Shown in pieces: positions 39,761-48,791 of a stretch of 64,000 nucleotides of DNA (the first letter of the stretch is position 1; every line of letters starts with the position of its first letter). Origin of the DNA: Sphaerisporangium sp040683095. Its GTDB lineage: Bacteria; Actinomycetota; Actinomycetes; Streptosporangiales; Streptosporangiaceae. The translations under genes were made by a program, and so were the position numbers. The stretch covers positions 180,511-244,510 of the forward strand of contig NZ_JBFBCI010000004.1 of assembly GCF_040683095.1 (NCBI RefSeq), read 5' to 3'. The notes below the pieces were generated by a model, which was not told the DNA's origin, ran no database searches, and saw only the letters and a program-made list of their open reading frames with translations.

Positions 39761-42034
39761 CTAGCGGGGGGTCACCGGGACGCGGGCGCGGGCGGCCTTG
39801 CGGGCGGGGATCAGCGCGACCAGCAGCGCCGCCCCGACCGCCGCGAGGACCGCGACGAGCAGCGTCGCCGCCCCAGGCGCGCGGCCGATGCCCGCGCCGA
39901 TGCCGCTGGCCGCGCCCTGCAGGTCGATCAGCCCGGACGAGACCGCCGCCCCGGCCAGCGCCCCCGCGCCGACACCGAGCACCACGAGCAGCCCGGTGCC
40001 GGTGACCAGAGTCGCCATGACCTGGCGCGGCGTGAGGCCCATGGCCTTGAGCACGGCCAGGTCGAGGGCGTGGTCGCGCAGCCCGAGCGCGCTGGCCGTG
40101 AGCATGGTCGCGAGGCCCAGCAGCGCCAGCACGACCACCAGCAGGACGATGATCACGCGGATGACCGACAGCCGGTCGGCGAGGTTGACGGCCTGCGTGA
40201 CCTCCAGCCCCTGGGACTGCAGGCGGGCATGGACGACCGCCGGGTCGGCCCCCTGTCGGAGCACCACGCCGAAGAACTGCGGCGGCAGCGCGTCCTTGGG
40301 GGCCAGGCTGTCCAGCGCGACCGACAGCACCTCTCCGTCCTGTTCCGGCTCCAGCACCCGTCCGACGATCTGGACGATCAGCGGGGTGCCGCCGATGGTC
40401 AGGCGCGTGCGGTCGCCGATGCGCACGTTCAGCAGGTCGAGCAGGCCCTGCCCCGCCACGGCCTCCCCCCGCTCGCGGAACATGCGGCCCTCGACGACCG
40501 AGAACGGGTAGGGGTCGGCGACGGTGCCGAGCGCCCGCGTGCGGACCGTGCGCGTCTGACCGGGGACGACGGTGTCGACCTCCGTGCCGGGGTAGGACGC
40601 GACGACGTCGGGGTTGCCGAGCACGAGCCGGTTGGCCGCGTCGGAGGTGAGGTTGCCGGGACGCACGGTCAGCGCGGCGGCCTGGCCGACCTGCTCGGGA
40701 TGGCTGCGGAACGCGTCCAGCGTGGCCCAGCAGCCCAGGCCGATGGTGATCATCATCATGGGGATCGCCAGGCCGAACGTCGTCAGCAGGGCCGGGAGCC
40801 TGCGGGTGAAGGCGTCCCGGGCGCCGAGCACCAGCGCGGGCGGCAGCCGTACGAGCAGGGCGACGCGGGCCATGCGCGACAGGTGGCCGCGCGGGGGCGC
40901 GGACGGCGCGGCGGGGATCGGCGGGGTGCGTCCGCCGCTCCAGGCGGGCAGCCAGACGGCCACCAGCACCATCAGGACCGCGCCGAAGGTGATCGCCACC
41001 AGCGGAGCCGAGGAAAGCGGGACGACGACCGTCTCGGCGAGCGTGTACGCCGTGATCAGCCGGCCGCACAGCACGCCGAGCGCGATGCCCGCGAGCCCCA
41101 GCGAGCCGTGCTCGATGACCAGCATGCGGACGACCTGGCGGCGGGTGAAGCCGAGGGACTTCAGCGTCGCGATGTCGCGCTGCTGGGCGAGCACGCGGCC
41201 GCCCACGGCGTTGGCGATGGCCAGCGCCGCCGCCACCAGCCCGGCCACGCCGAACAGGGCGAGCATCACGCCGAGGAGCCGGTTGTCGAGTTCCATCGAC
41301 GCCTGGACCTCGCGCCAGGTGGTCGCCCGCTGCACCTGCCCCGCCAGGGCGGTGATGGTCCGCTGGACGATGAGCGAGGTGGCGTCCGGGTCGGCCAGCC
41401 GCAGTCCGGTGACGGCTTCGCTGCGGCCGAGGGCGGGCTCGACCTGCCGGAGGGTGGTCGACAGCGTCCAGGCCAGGCCGGGGGTCCACTCGGGGTAGAA
41501 GCCCTGGTCGCCGCTCTCGGCGAGGCCGACGACGGTCAGGGCGTGGTCGGCGCCGTTCAGGCCGATGGCGGGGAAGGAGGCGCCGGGGCGCAGGCCCAGG
41601 GCCTTGGCGAACGAGCGCTCGACGACGACGCCCGCCGGAACGTCCGGGTCCAGCCAGCCGCCCTCGCGGACGATGGGGCGTCCTACGGCGGGGAGCGCGG
41701 CGGGCATCTCCTGGAGCGCCACCGGGGTCTTCTTGCCGTCCTGTACAAGGGTGGCGGGGGCGCTGCGGTACGGACCCGCGACGTCGGTCACGCCGTCCAG
41801 GGCCTTCAGCGTCGCGGGGTCGGGGGCGTCCTTGGTGTGGATCCAGACGTGGGCGCCGTTGCCCCGGGTGAACAGCCCGCGCCAGGGGTTGGTGCCGTCC
41901 TCCAGCAGGGTGGCTGCGGTGATCAGCGCCCCGACGATGCCCGCGACCGCCAGGACGGTCAGCACCGCCTGGCCGCGCCGCGCCAGCAGATCGGCCTTGA
42001 TCCAGCGTCTCTCCGCCGTGTTAATGGCGCTCAC
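39761..42034 (-). CDS. FtsX/MacB-type ABC transporter permease
   Basis: Membrane protein of about 757 aa from GTG 42034; a GTG at 42124 would add 30 residues but lies within the structured element. It starts with one transmembrane segment (GQAVLTVLAVAGIVGALITA) and a large extracytoplasmic domain. A FtsX core of three segments (GVAGLVAAALAIANAVGGRV) is followed by a second half with another periplasmic-type domain and FtsX core (VIIVLLVVVLALLGLATMLT), a duplicated architecture. The partner ATPase is directly upstream. Systems of this kind export peptides, lipoproteins or antibiotics, or transmit envelope signals. Control by the adjacent PadR repressor is likely. Confidence 0.9.
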   Translation of the reverse strand: MSAINTAERRWIKADLLARRGQAVLTVLAVAGIVGALITAATLLEDGTNPWRGLFTRGNGAHVWIHTKDAPDPATLKALDGVTDVAGPYRSAPATLVQDGKKTPVALQEMPAALPAVGRPIVREGGWLDPDVPAGVVVERSFAKALGLRPGASFPAIGLNGADHALTVVGLAESGDQGFYPEWTPGLAWTLSTTLRQVEPALGRSEAVTGLRLADPDATSLIVQRTITALAGQVQRATTWREVQASMELDNRLLGVMLALFGVAGLVAAALAIANAVGGRVLAQQRDIATLKSLGFTRRQVVRMLVIEHGSLGLAGIALGVLCGRLITAYTLAETVVVPLSSAPLVAITFGAVLMVLVAVWLPAWSGGRTPPIPAAPSAPPRGHLSRMARVALLVRLPPALVLGARDAFTRRLPALLTTFGLAIPMMMITIGLGCWATLDAFRSHPEQVGQAAALTVRPGNLTSDAANRLVLGNPDVVASYPGTEVDTVVPGQTRTVRTRALGTVADPYPFSVVEGRMFRERGEAVAGQGLLDLLNVRIGDRTRLTIGGTPLIVQIVGRVLEPEQDGEVLSVALDSLAPKDALPPQFFGVVLRQGADPAVVHARLQSQGLEVTQAVNLADRLSVIRVIIVLLVVVLALLGLATMLTASALGLRDHALDLAVLKAMGLTPRQVMATLVTGTGLLVVLGVGAGALAGAAVSSGLIDLQGAASGIGAGIGRAPGAATLLVAVLAAVGAALLVALIPARKAARARVPVTPR

Positions 42035-42081
42035 CCTGCCTATTGCGCTCTCTCCGTTCGCGCGGTGTGACGGCGCCTTGA

Positions 42082-42154
42082 GCCGGCGCTCTTCCGTCGT
42101 CACTCGGAAGGGCTCGTTCCTCACCCTTCCTCCCTCCTCCTCCAGAGCACCGGC
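42082..42154 (-). ncRNA. Candidate structured RNA element, copy 2 (after the ABC ATPase gene)
   Basis: Same architecture as 11069-11143: outer stem GCCGG + G-U + GCTCT/AGAGC, two 13-nt internal strands and an 11-nt loop identical to copy 1. The inner stem is 7 bp (GGAAGGG/CCCTTCC) instead of 8, one base having been lost from each side. It begins 14 nt after the ATPase stop codon, the same distance as in copy 1, and lies between the ATPase and permease genes, so it might affect permease translation. Confidence 0.6.
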
Positions 42155-42168
42155 GCGCCCTCACACAC

Positions 42169-42936
<768 letters not shown>

Positions 42937-42973
42937 GGGGCTCGATCACCACTTTTCATACTTTTCTACCGCA

Positions 42974-43480
42974 TCAGGCCAGCTCTTCCTGGCAGCGTTC
43001 CAGCCAGTCGAGGTCCGCCTGAAGGTGGAGCATGGCGCCTTCGATCAGCAGATGCGCCGCGCGGTTGTCCTGGTCGGTCTGCTCGGCGACTTCTACCAGA
43101 TCGCGCATGATAGCGAGGTAATGACGGCGCTGCCTGTTGATCAGCGCCATGCGGTCCGCGATTCCCGTCATGGGGGCCAGCACGAGCTTCATGAAGAACT
43201 CGTCCCTGACCCGCGGGCCCTCGGACGGCGACTCTGCCCACTCGTCGAGGGCCTCGCGTCCGGCGGCCGTGCAGTAGTAGACCTTCTTGTTCGGGCGGTT
43301 GGACTGCTCGACGTCGACGCCGCGCACCAGGCCGTCCTTCTCCAGGCGGCCGAGCGTGACGTAGATCTGCCCGATGTTTGGCGAGGGATAGGCGCTGCCG
43401 AATATCTGCTCGAGCGCCTGTTTCAGTTCGTACCCGTGGGCAGGTTCCTTCGCCAGGAGCGCCAGCAGCGAGAGCCGCAC
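42974..43480 (-). CDS. PadR-family transcriptional repressor
   Basis: A 168-aa protein from GTG 43480, with a strong GAGGAGGT ribosome site. The winged helix is LSLLALLAKEPAHGYELKQA and then PSPNIGQIYVTLGRLEKDGL. The C-terminal Vir-type helical dimerisation region reads YLAIMRDLVEVAEQTDQDNR. It stops 37 bp upstream of the ABC ATPase gene on the same strand. PadR regulators commonly repress an adjacent exporter until a ligand binds; repeats at 43554-43583 are a candidate operator. Confidence 0.93.
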   Translation of the reverse strand: MRLSLLALLAKEPAHGYELKQALEQIFGSAYPSPNIGQIYVTLGRLEKDGLVRGVDVEQSNRPNKKVYYCTAAGREALDEWAESPSEGPRVRDEFFMKLVLAPMTGIADRMALINRQRRHYLAIMRDLVEVAEQTDQDNRAAHLLIEGAMLHLQADLDWLERCQEELA

Positions 43481-43529
43481 GCCCTACCTCCTCGGGCTTC
43501 ACGTTACCTGAGCGTTACGGGGTTATCCG

Positions 43530-43583
43530 TTGACGGTCACCTTACCGCTATGCATAACATGCATGCATCTACATAACACGCAT
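43530..43583. promoter_or_regulatory. Candidate promoter and operator between PadR and sugar-binding lipoprotein
   Basis: TTGACG at 43530 is a -35-like element facing right. The direct repeats ATAACATGCAT (43554-43564) and ATAACACGCAT (43573-43583), 19 bp apart, overlap the -10 region and include an ATGCAT palindrome. AT-rich repeats of this kind fit a repressor site, for PadR or a sugar-responsive regulator. Confidence 0.4.
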
Positions 43584-43610
43584 GTAACCCAAACAAAACC
43601 CGGAGGACAC

Positions 43611-44870
43611 GTGCGGCCCCTCGCCCCCCTGCTGCTGGCGGCACTGCTGCTCGGCGGCTGCGCGGGGCTGGGAGAGCGCGAGGGAGGCCAGGCCGGAAGC
43701 GCGGACGGCACGGGCCCCATGACCTTCGCCACCGGGCGGGACACCACCGCCTACCTGCAGCCCCTGATCGACAAGTGGAATCGCGCCCACCCCAAGGAAC
43801 CGGTCACGCTGCTGGAGCTCCCGGAGGCCGCCGACGAGCAGCGTGCGCAGATGGTGGCCAACCTGCAGGCCAGGAGCGACCGCTACGACGTGCTCGGCCT
43901 GGACGTCGTCTTGACCGCGGAGTTCGCCGACGCCGGCTGGATCGTCCCGCTCGACGGCGGCCTGTTCAAGCTGGACCGATTCCTCCCCCCGGTCGTCGAC
44001 ACGGCCACGTACAACGGCAAGCTCTACGCGGTGCCCTACACCAGCAACGCGGGGCTGCTCTACTACCGCAAGGACATCCTGGACCGCGAGCGCCTCAAGC
44101 CGCCCAAGACCTGGGCCGAGCTCCGCGACCAGGCCACGCGCCTCGGCAAGAAGTACAAGCTCGACGGCTACGCCGGCCAGTTCCTGCCGTACGAGGGCCT
44201 GACCGTCAACTTCGCCGAGGCCGTGCAGTCGGCGGGCGGCCAGATCCTCAGCCCGGACGGCACCAGGGTGACCATGGACCTCGGCACGGCCACGACCGGG
44301 CTGAACTTCCTGGTGAACGGCCTGCGCGAGGGGTGGATCCCTCAGGAGGCCCTGACCTACAAGGAAGAGGAGTCCCGCCTGGCGTTCCAGGAGGGCAAGC
44401 TGCTGTTCGCCCGCAACTGGCCGCACGCCTACGGCCCGGCCACGCGGTCCGCCCTCGCGGGGAAGTTCGCGGTCACGCGGCTGCCCGGCCTGCACGGGCC
44501 CGGGTCCAGCTCGCTCGGCGGCAACAACCTCGCCATCAGCGCGTACTCCAAGCACCAGAAGTCGGCGCTGGAGTTCATCCGCTACTTCACGGGGCTGGAG
44601 AACGAGCGCAGCGTGCTCACCGACGGCTCCTTCCCCCCGGTGTGGTCGGAGTTGTACGACGACCCCGCCCTGATCAAGCGTTATCCATATCTGCCCGTGC
44701 TCAAAGAGAGCATCATGTCAGCGCGGCCGAGACCGGCCAGCTCCAACTACGACCAGGTCAGCCTGGCGATGTCGAGTGCCGTCTCCGACGCGCTCGACTT
44801 CAGGAAACCGAGCGACGAGACCGTCGCCGCCCTGAAGCAGGAACTCGGCGAGATCATTCGCACCCCATAG
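43611..44870 (+). CDS. Sugar-binding lipoprotein of an ABC importer (LpqY/ThuE-like)
   Basis: GTG 43611 with CGGAGGAC upstream gives 419 aa. A lipoprotein signal peptide (LAPLLLAALLLGGC, lipid-modified Cys at residue 18) anchors it outside the membrane. It is a type-1 extracellular solute-binding protein: TTAYLQPLIDKWNRAHPKEP, YDVLGLDVVLTAEFADAGWI and YNGKLYAVPYTSNAGLLYYR. The pattern is close to trehalose-binding LpqY/ThuE proteins. It is followed by a hairpin and then by a second binding protein with two permeases, so it may share those permeases or work with others elsewhere. Confidence 0.88.
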   Translation: MRPLAPLLLAALLLGGCAGLGEREGGQAGSADGTGPMTFATGRDTTAYLQPLIDKWNRAHPKEPVTLLELPEAADEQRAQMVANLQARSDRYDVLGLDVVLTAEFADAGWIVPLDGGLFKLDRFLPPVVDTATYNGKLYAVPYTSNAGLLYYRKDILDRERLKPPKTWAELRDQATRLGKKYKLDGYAGQFLPYEGLTVNFAEAVQSAGGQILSPDGTRVTMDLGTATTGLNFLVNGLREGWIPQEALTYKEEESRLAFQEGKLLFARNWPHAYGPATRSALAGKFAVTRLPGLHGPGSSSLGGNNLAISAYSKHQKSALEFIRYFTGLENERSVLTDGSFPPVWSELYDDPALIKRYPYLPVLKESIMSARPRPASSNYDQVSLAMSSAVSDALDFRKPSDETVAALKQELGEIIRTP

Positions 44871-44889
44871 GCGGGGGCGATCCCCCCGC
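44871..44889 (+). terminator. Hairpin directly after the first binding-protein gene
   Basis: GCGGGGG/CCCCCGC stem with a 5-nt loop right after the TAG stop codon. There is no U-run. It could attenuate read-through into the second binding-protein gene or stabilise the upstream mRNA. Confidence 0.45.
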
Positions 44890-44966
44890 TCTCATCCCGC
44901 ATCCCTTTTCATCCCTTCTCGATATTCCATTCGCACATTTCGGGGGCTTCACCAGGAGGTAGCACC

Positions 44967-46298
44967 ATGCGTGTCAAGACGACTGCGGTGGTGGCCGGGC
45001 TGATGCTCGCGGCCGCCGCGTGTGGCGGCCAGTCGAACGACACCGGATCGTCGCCCTCGGCCTCCGCCGGCGGCAGCAGCGCGCCGGCGGCGAAACCGCT
45101 CGAGGGCACCACCCTCGAGGTCGCCGCCAAGTGGACCGGCGACGAGCAGAAGAACTTCCAGAAGGTGCTCGACGCCTTCCAGGAGAAGACCGGTGCCAAG
45201 GTCACCTACGCCTCGACCGGCGAGGACACCGGCGCGTACCTCGGCCCGCGCATCCAGGGCGGCAACCCGCCGGACGTCGCGATCCTGCCGCAGCCGGGCC
45301 TCGTCCAGCAGTACGCGGAGCAGAACGCGCTCAAGCCGCTGTCCACCGAGGTCCAGGCGCAGATCGACCAGAACTACACCCCGTACTGGAAGGAGCTCGG
45401 CTCGGCGGGCGGCCAGGTGTACGGCGTGCTGGTGAAGGCGGCGCACAAGTCGCTGATCTGGTACCGGCAGCCCGCGTTCGACGACGCCGGCGCCCAGCCC
45501 GCGACGACGTGGGACGACCTGATCGGCAAGACGGCCCAGTCGCTCGCCGACTCCGGGACGGCCCCGTTCGCCCTCTGCGCCGCCTCCGGTTGGACGCTGA
45601 CGGACCTGTTCGAGAACGTCTACCTGTCGAGCGCGGGCCCGGAGAACTACGACAAGCTCTCCAAGCACGAGATCCCGTGGACCGACCCGTCGGTGACCAC
45701 GGCCCTGGAGAAGCTGGCCCAGATCTTCTCCAAGAAGGACTTCATGGTCGGCGGCTCCTCGGGCGCCCTGCAGACCGACTTCCCGACGTGCGTCACCCAG
45801 GTGTACGGCGAGAAGAAGGCCGCCATGGTGATCGAGGCCGACTTCGTCGCCGTCTCGGCCGTCCAGTCCGGCGCCAAGGTCGGCGAGGACGCCAAGATCA
45901 TGCCGTTCCCCCCGGCCGGCGACACCCCGCCGGTCGTGCTCGGCGGCGACGTCGCGGTCGCGATGAAGGACTCCAAGGGCGCGATGGCGCTGCTGGAGTA
46001 CCTGGCCTCCGCCGAGGGCGGCACGGTCTGGGCCAAGAGCCCCGGCTACCTCTCCCCCAACCGCAACGTCTCGCCCGACAACTACCCGGACGCCCTGACC
46101 AAGCAGCTCGCGCAGACGATCATCTCCGCGGGTGAGGCCGTCCGGTACGACATGTCGGACCTGGCGCCGAGCGCCTTCGGCGGCACCGACGGCAAGGGCG
46201 AGTGGAAGCACCTCCAGGACTTCCTGCGCAACCCCCAGGACGTCAAGGGCATCCAGGAGAAGCTCGAGGCCGACGCCGCGAAGGCCTGGAAGAAGTAG
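44967..46298 (+). CDS. Sugar-binding lipoprotein of an ABC importer (alpha-glucoside type)
   Basis: ATG 44967 with CCAGGAGGTAGC upstream gives 443 aa. The signal peptide ends with the lipobox LAAAAC (Cys 19). The mature protein starts with a Ser/Ala-rich linker, then a solute-binding domain with DEQKNFQKVLDAFQEKTGAK, IQGGNPPDVAILPQPG and MVIEADFVAVSAVQSGAKVG. It resembles AglE-type alpha-glucoside binding proteins. It precedes two permease genes, spaced 11 bp and then overlapping 4 bp, forming an importer operon. No ATPase gene is present; actinobacteria usually use a shared ATPase such as MsiK. Confidence 0.92.
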   Translation: MRVKTTAVVAGLMLAAAACGGQSNDTGSSPSASAGGSSAPAAKPLEGTTLEVAAKWTGDEQKNFQKVLDAFQEKTGAKVTYASTGEDTGAYLGPRIQGGNPPDVAILPQPGLVQQYAEQNALKPLSTEVQAQIDQNYTPYWKELGSAGGQVYGVLVKAAHKSLIWYRQPAFDDAGAQPATTWDDLIGKTAQSLADSGTAPFALCAASGWTLTDLFENVYLSSAGPENYDKLSKHEIPWTDPSVTTALEKLAQIFSKKDFMVGGSSGALQTDFPTCVTQVYGEKKAAMVIEADFVAVSAVQSGAKVGEDAKIMPFPPAGDTPPVVLGGDVAVAMKDSKGAMALLEYLASAEGGTVWAKSPGYLSPNRNVSPDNYPDALTKQLAQTIISAGEAVRYDMSDLAPSAFGGTDGKGEWKHLQDFLRNPQDVKGIQEKLEADAAKAWKK

Positions 46299-46309
46299 GG
46301 ACGGCGGCC

Positions 46310-47803
46310 GTGACCGAACGGTTGGACGGCCCGCAGACCCCGCGCGGCGACGGCGACGTCGCCCGCGGGGCCTCCCCCGGACCAGACGAGACCCCCCAGA
46401 ACCCCCAGACCGGCACGGCGACCCATCCGGCCCTGGGCGACGTCGCCACCGGCGACACCGCGCTTCCCGCCCTCGCGACCGGCCCGGCCGCTCGCAAGGC
46501 CGGGTACTCCGGGTCGGGCGACCTCGGCCCCTCCCCCAAGGTGGCCCTCTTCTTCCTGCTCCCGGCGTTCGTCCTGCTCGGCGCGTGGATGGTCTACCCG
46601 ATCATCTACTCGCTCCTCCGCAGCCTGTACGACGCGGGCGGCGGCACGTTCGTCGGCGTCGACAACTACGCGGCCATCTTCAGCGACTCCGCCACGCTCA
46701 CGACGATCAGGAACAACCTCATCTGGGTCGTCGTGGCGCCGAGCCTGGTCACCGTGCTCGGCCTGCTGTTCGCGGTGCTCACCGAGCGCGTCCGCTGGGC
46801 GACCGCCTTCAAGCTGGTCGTCTTCATGCCCATGGCCGTCTCGCTGCTGGCCTCGGGCGTCATCTTCCGGCTCGTCTACGAGCAGGACCCGGACCGCGGC
46901 GTGGCCAACGCCATCATCACCTCGGTGCACGACGTGTTCGCGTCCAGCAGCGGCTACCCGGGCGCGCGGCCCCGCGAGAACGACCAGGCGCCCGCCGTCG
47001 TGGACAAGGGCGCGGTCGTCACCAAGCAGGCCGCCCAGGCCGGGAGCCAGGTGCTGATCCCGCTGGTCGGCCTGAAGACCGAGGCGCTGCCCTCGGGCGC
47101 CGCCGCGGCCAAGGAGGCGCAGGCGCCCCCCGGAGAGCTGTCGGGCACGGTGTGGCTCGACTTCACCCCCGGCGGCGGCACCGTCAACAAGATCGACGGC
47201 GCCGAGAAGGGCATGCCGGACGTCACCGTCGAGGCCGTCGCCGGAGGCGCGGTCAAGGCGACCACGACGACCGCGGCCGACGGAACCTTCCACTTCAGCG
47301 GGCTGCCCGCCGGGTCGTACCAGGTGCGGCTGCCACAGGAGAACTTCGCCCAGCCGTTCTCCGGCGCCACCTGGCTCGGGCCCACGCTGATCACGCCGGC
47401 CATCATCGGCGCGTTCATCTGGGTGTGGGCGGGCTTCGCGATGGTGCTGATCGCGGCCGGGCTGTCGGCGATCCCGCGCGACGCCCTGGAGGCGGCGCGC
47501 ATCGACGGCGCGACCGAGTGGCAGGTGTTCCGCCGCATCACGATCCCGCTGCTGTCGCCGGTGCTGCTGGTCGTCCTCGTCACGATGATCATCAACACGC
47601 TCAAGGTCTTCGACCTCGTCTTCATCATCGCGCCCGGATCCGTGCAGCCGCAGGCCAACGTGATCGCGCTGGAGATGTGGCGCGTCTCGTTCGGCGGCGG
47701 CGGCAACCAGGGGCTTGGCAGCGCGCTCGCGATCTTCCTGCTCGTGCTCGTGCTGCCGTTCATGGCCATCAACATCCGGCGGTTCCGGAGGGAGCAGGCA
47801 TGA
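46310..47803 (+). CDS. Sugar ABC permease (AglF-like) with extracytoplasmic beta-sandwich insert
   Basis: GTG 46310 gives 497 aa, much longer than the usual 290-310. A polar N-terminus of about 75 residues precedes transmembrane segments near 79-100, 137-155 and 167-188. Then comes an insert of about 150 residues in the extracytoplasmic loop. It holds a linker and a carboxypeptidase-regulatory/SdrB-like beta-sandwich at about 277-344 (LSGTVWLDFTPGGG, MPDVTVEAVAGGA, TTAADGTFHFSGLPAGSYQV). Transmembrane segments resume at GPTLITPAIIGAFIWVWAGF. The EAA loop DALEAARIDGATEWQVF contacts the ATPase. It is the first permease of the importer and overlaps the second by ATGA. Confidence 0.92.
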   Translation: MTERLDGPQTPRGDGDVARGASPGPDETPQNPQTGTATHPALGDVATGDTALPALATGPAARKAGYSGSGDLGPSPKVALFFLLPAFVLLGAWMVYPIIYSLLRSLYDAGGGTFVGVDNYAAIFSDSATLTTIRNNLIWVVVAPSLVTVLGLLFAVLTERVRWATAFKLVVFMPMAVSLLASGVIFRLVYEQDPDRGVANAIITSVHDVFASSSGYPGARPRENDQAPAVVDKGAVVTKQAAQAGSQVLIPLVGLKTEALPSGAAAAKEAQAPPGELSGTVWLDFTPGGGTVNKIDGAEKGMPDVTVEAVAGGAVKATTTTAADGTFHFSGLPAGSYQVRLPQENFAQPFSGATWLGPTLITPAIIGAFIWVWAGFAMVLIAAGLSAIPRDALEAARIDGATEWQVFRRITIPLLSPVLLVVLVTMIINTLKVFDLVFIIAPGSVQPQANVIALEMWRVSFGGGGNQGLGSALAIFLLVLVLPFMAINIRRFRREQA

Positions 47804-48696
47804 CGACGATCACCGCGCCCCGCACGAGCCCCGGCGCGGGCACGCTCCGCCGCGGAGTCCTGTCACGGGTGGCCGACCGGGTCGGGGGCGGGCTGGTCCA
47901 GGTCGTCCTGATCGTGCTGGGCCTGTTCTGGCTGGTCCCCACGCTCGGGCTGCTCGTCGTCTCGCTGCGCGACGACGCCGACAACAACTCCAGCGGATGG
48001 TGGACGTTCTTCACCAAGCCCGCGCAGCTCACCTTCGAGAACTACGGCAACCTGCTGGCGAGCGGGTTCACCTCGTCGTTCTGGAACACCGTGGCGATCA
48101 CGGTGCCCTCGACGATCCTGGTCATCGGCTTCGCGGCCATGGCGGGGTACGCCTTCGCCTGGATCGAGTTCCCCGGACGCGACACGCTGTTCCTGGTGGT
48201 CATCGCGCTGCTGGTGGTGCCCGTCCAGATCGCGCTGATCCCGATCGCCAAGATGTACGGGGCGTTCGGGATCTTCGGCTCGATCCCCGGGGTGGTGTTG
48301 TTCCACACGGCCTTCGGGCTGCCGTTCGCCATCTTCCTGTTGCGCAACTTCTTCGTCGGCATCCCCAAGGAGCTGCTGGAGGCCGCGCGCATGGACGGCG
48401 CCGCGGAGTGGAAGATCTTCGCCACCGTGGTGTTCCCCCTGGCCAAGCCCGCGGTCGCCTCGCTCGGCATCTTCCAGTTCCTGTGGGTGTGGAACGACCT
48501 GCTCATCGCGCTGGTGTTCGCCGACACCGGCTCCCAGCCGATGACCAAGGCGTTGCAGTCCCAGATGCGGCAGTTCGGCACCAACGTGGACATCCTCGCG
48601 CCGGGAGCCTTCCTGTCGCTGATCATCCCGCTGGTGCTCTTCTTCTCCTTCCAGCGCTACTTCGTCCAGGGCCTGCTCGCGGGCTCGGTCAAGTAG
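47800..48696 (+). CDS. Sugar ABC permease (AglG-like)
   Basis: ATG 47800 overlaps the first permease stop (ATGA) and has GGAGGGAGC upstream. The 298-aa protein has six transmembrane segments (VVLIVLGLFWLVPTLGLLVV first) and the EAA loop ELLEAARMDGAAEWKIFATV. The C-terminus LFFSFQRYFVQGLLAGSVK is typical of MalG/AglG permeases. It is the last gene of the importer operon, followed by a strong hairpin at 48704. Confidence 0.94.
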   Translation: MTTITAPRTSPGAGTLRRGVLSRVADRVGGGLVQVVLIVLGLFWLVPTLGLLVVSLRDDADNNSSGWWTFFTKPAQLTFENYGNLLASGFTSSFWNTVAITVPSTILVIGFAAMAGYAFAWIEFPGRDTLFLVVIALLVVPVQIALIPIAKMYGAFGIFGSIPGVVLFHTAFGLPFAIFLLRNFFVGIPKELLEAARMDGAAEWKIFATVVFPLAKPAVASLGIFQFLWVWNDLLIALVFADTGSQPMTKALQSQMRQFGTNVDILAPGAFLSLIIPLVLFFSFQRYFVQGLLAGSVK

Positions 48697-48703
48697 TCCG
48701 CAC

Positions 48704-48736
48704 GGGTGCCCGTCTCGCGGGGGCAGACGGGCACCC
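48704..48736 (+). terminator. Terminator hairpin after the sugar importer operon
   Basis: Perfect 12-bp stem GGGTGCCCGTCT/AGACGGGCACCC with a 9-nt loop, starting 7 nt after the second permease stop codon. No U-run follows, as is common in high-GC actinomycetes. Confidence 0.8.
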
Positions 48737-48791
48737 GGCATTCACGCCGAGGAGTGCATTGACCACTCCCTGTGACTGTATGATTACGCGC

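Noticed and set aside
42034..42124. Permease start at GTG 42124 with a very strong ribosome site
   Set aside because: The strong site is part of the repeated structured element that also occurs after rho without a gene, so the site is explained by the element; GTG 42034 fits the family start better, but this remains open.
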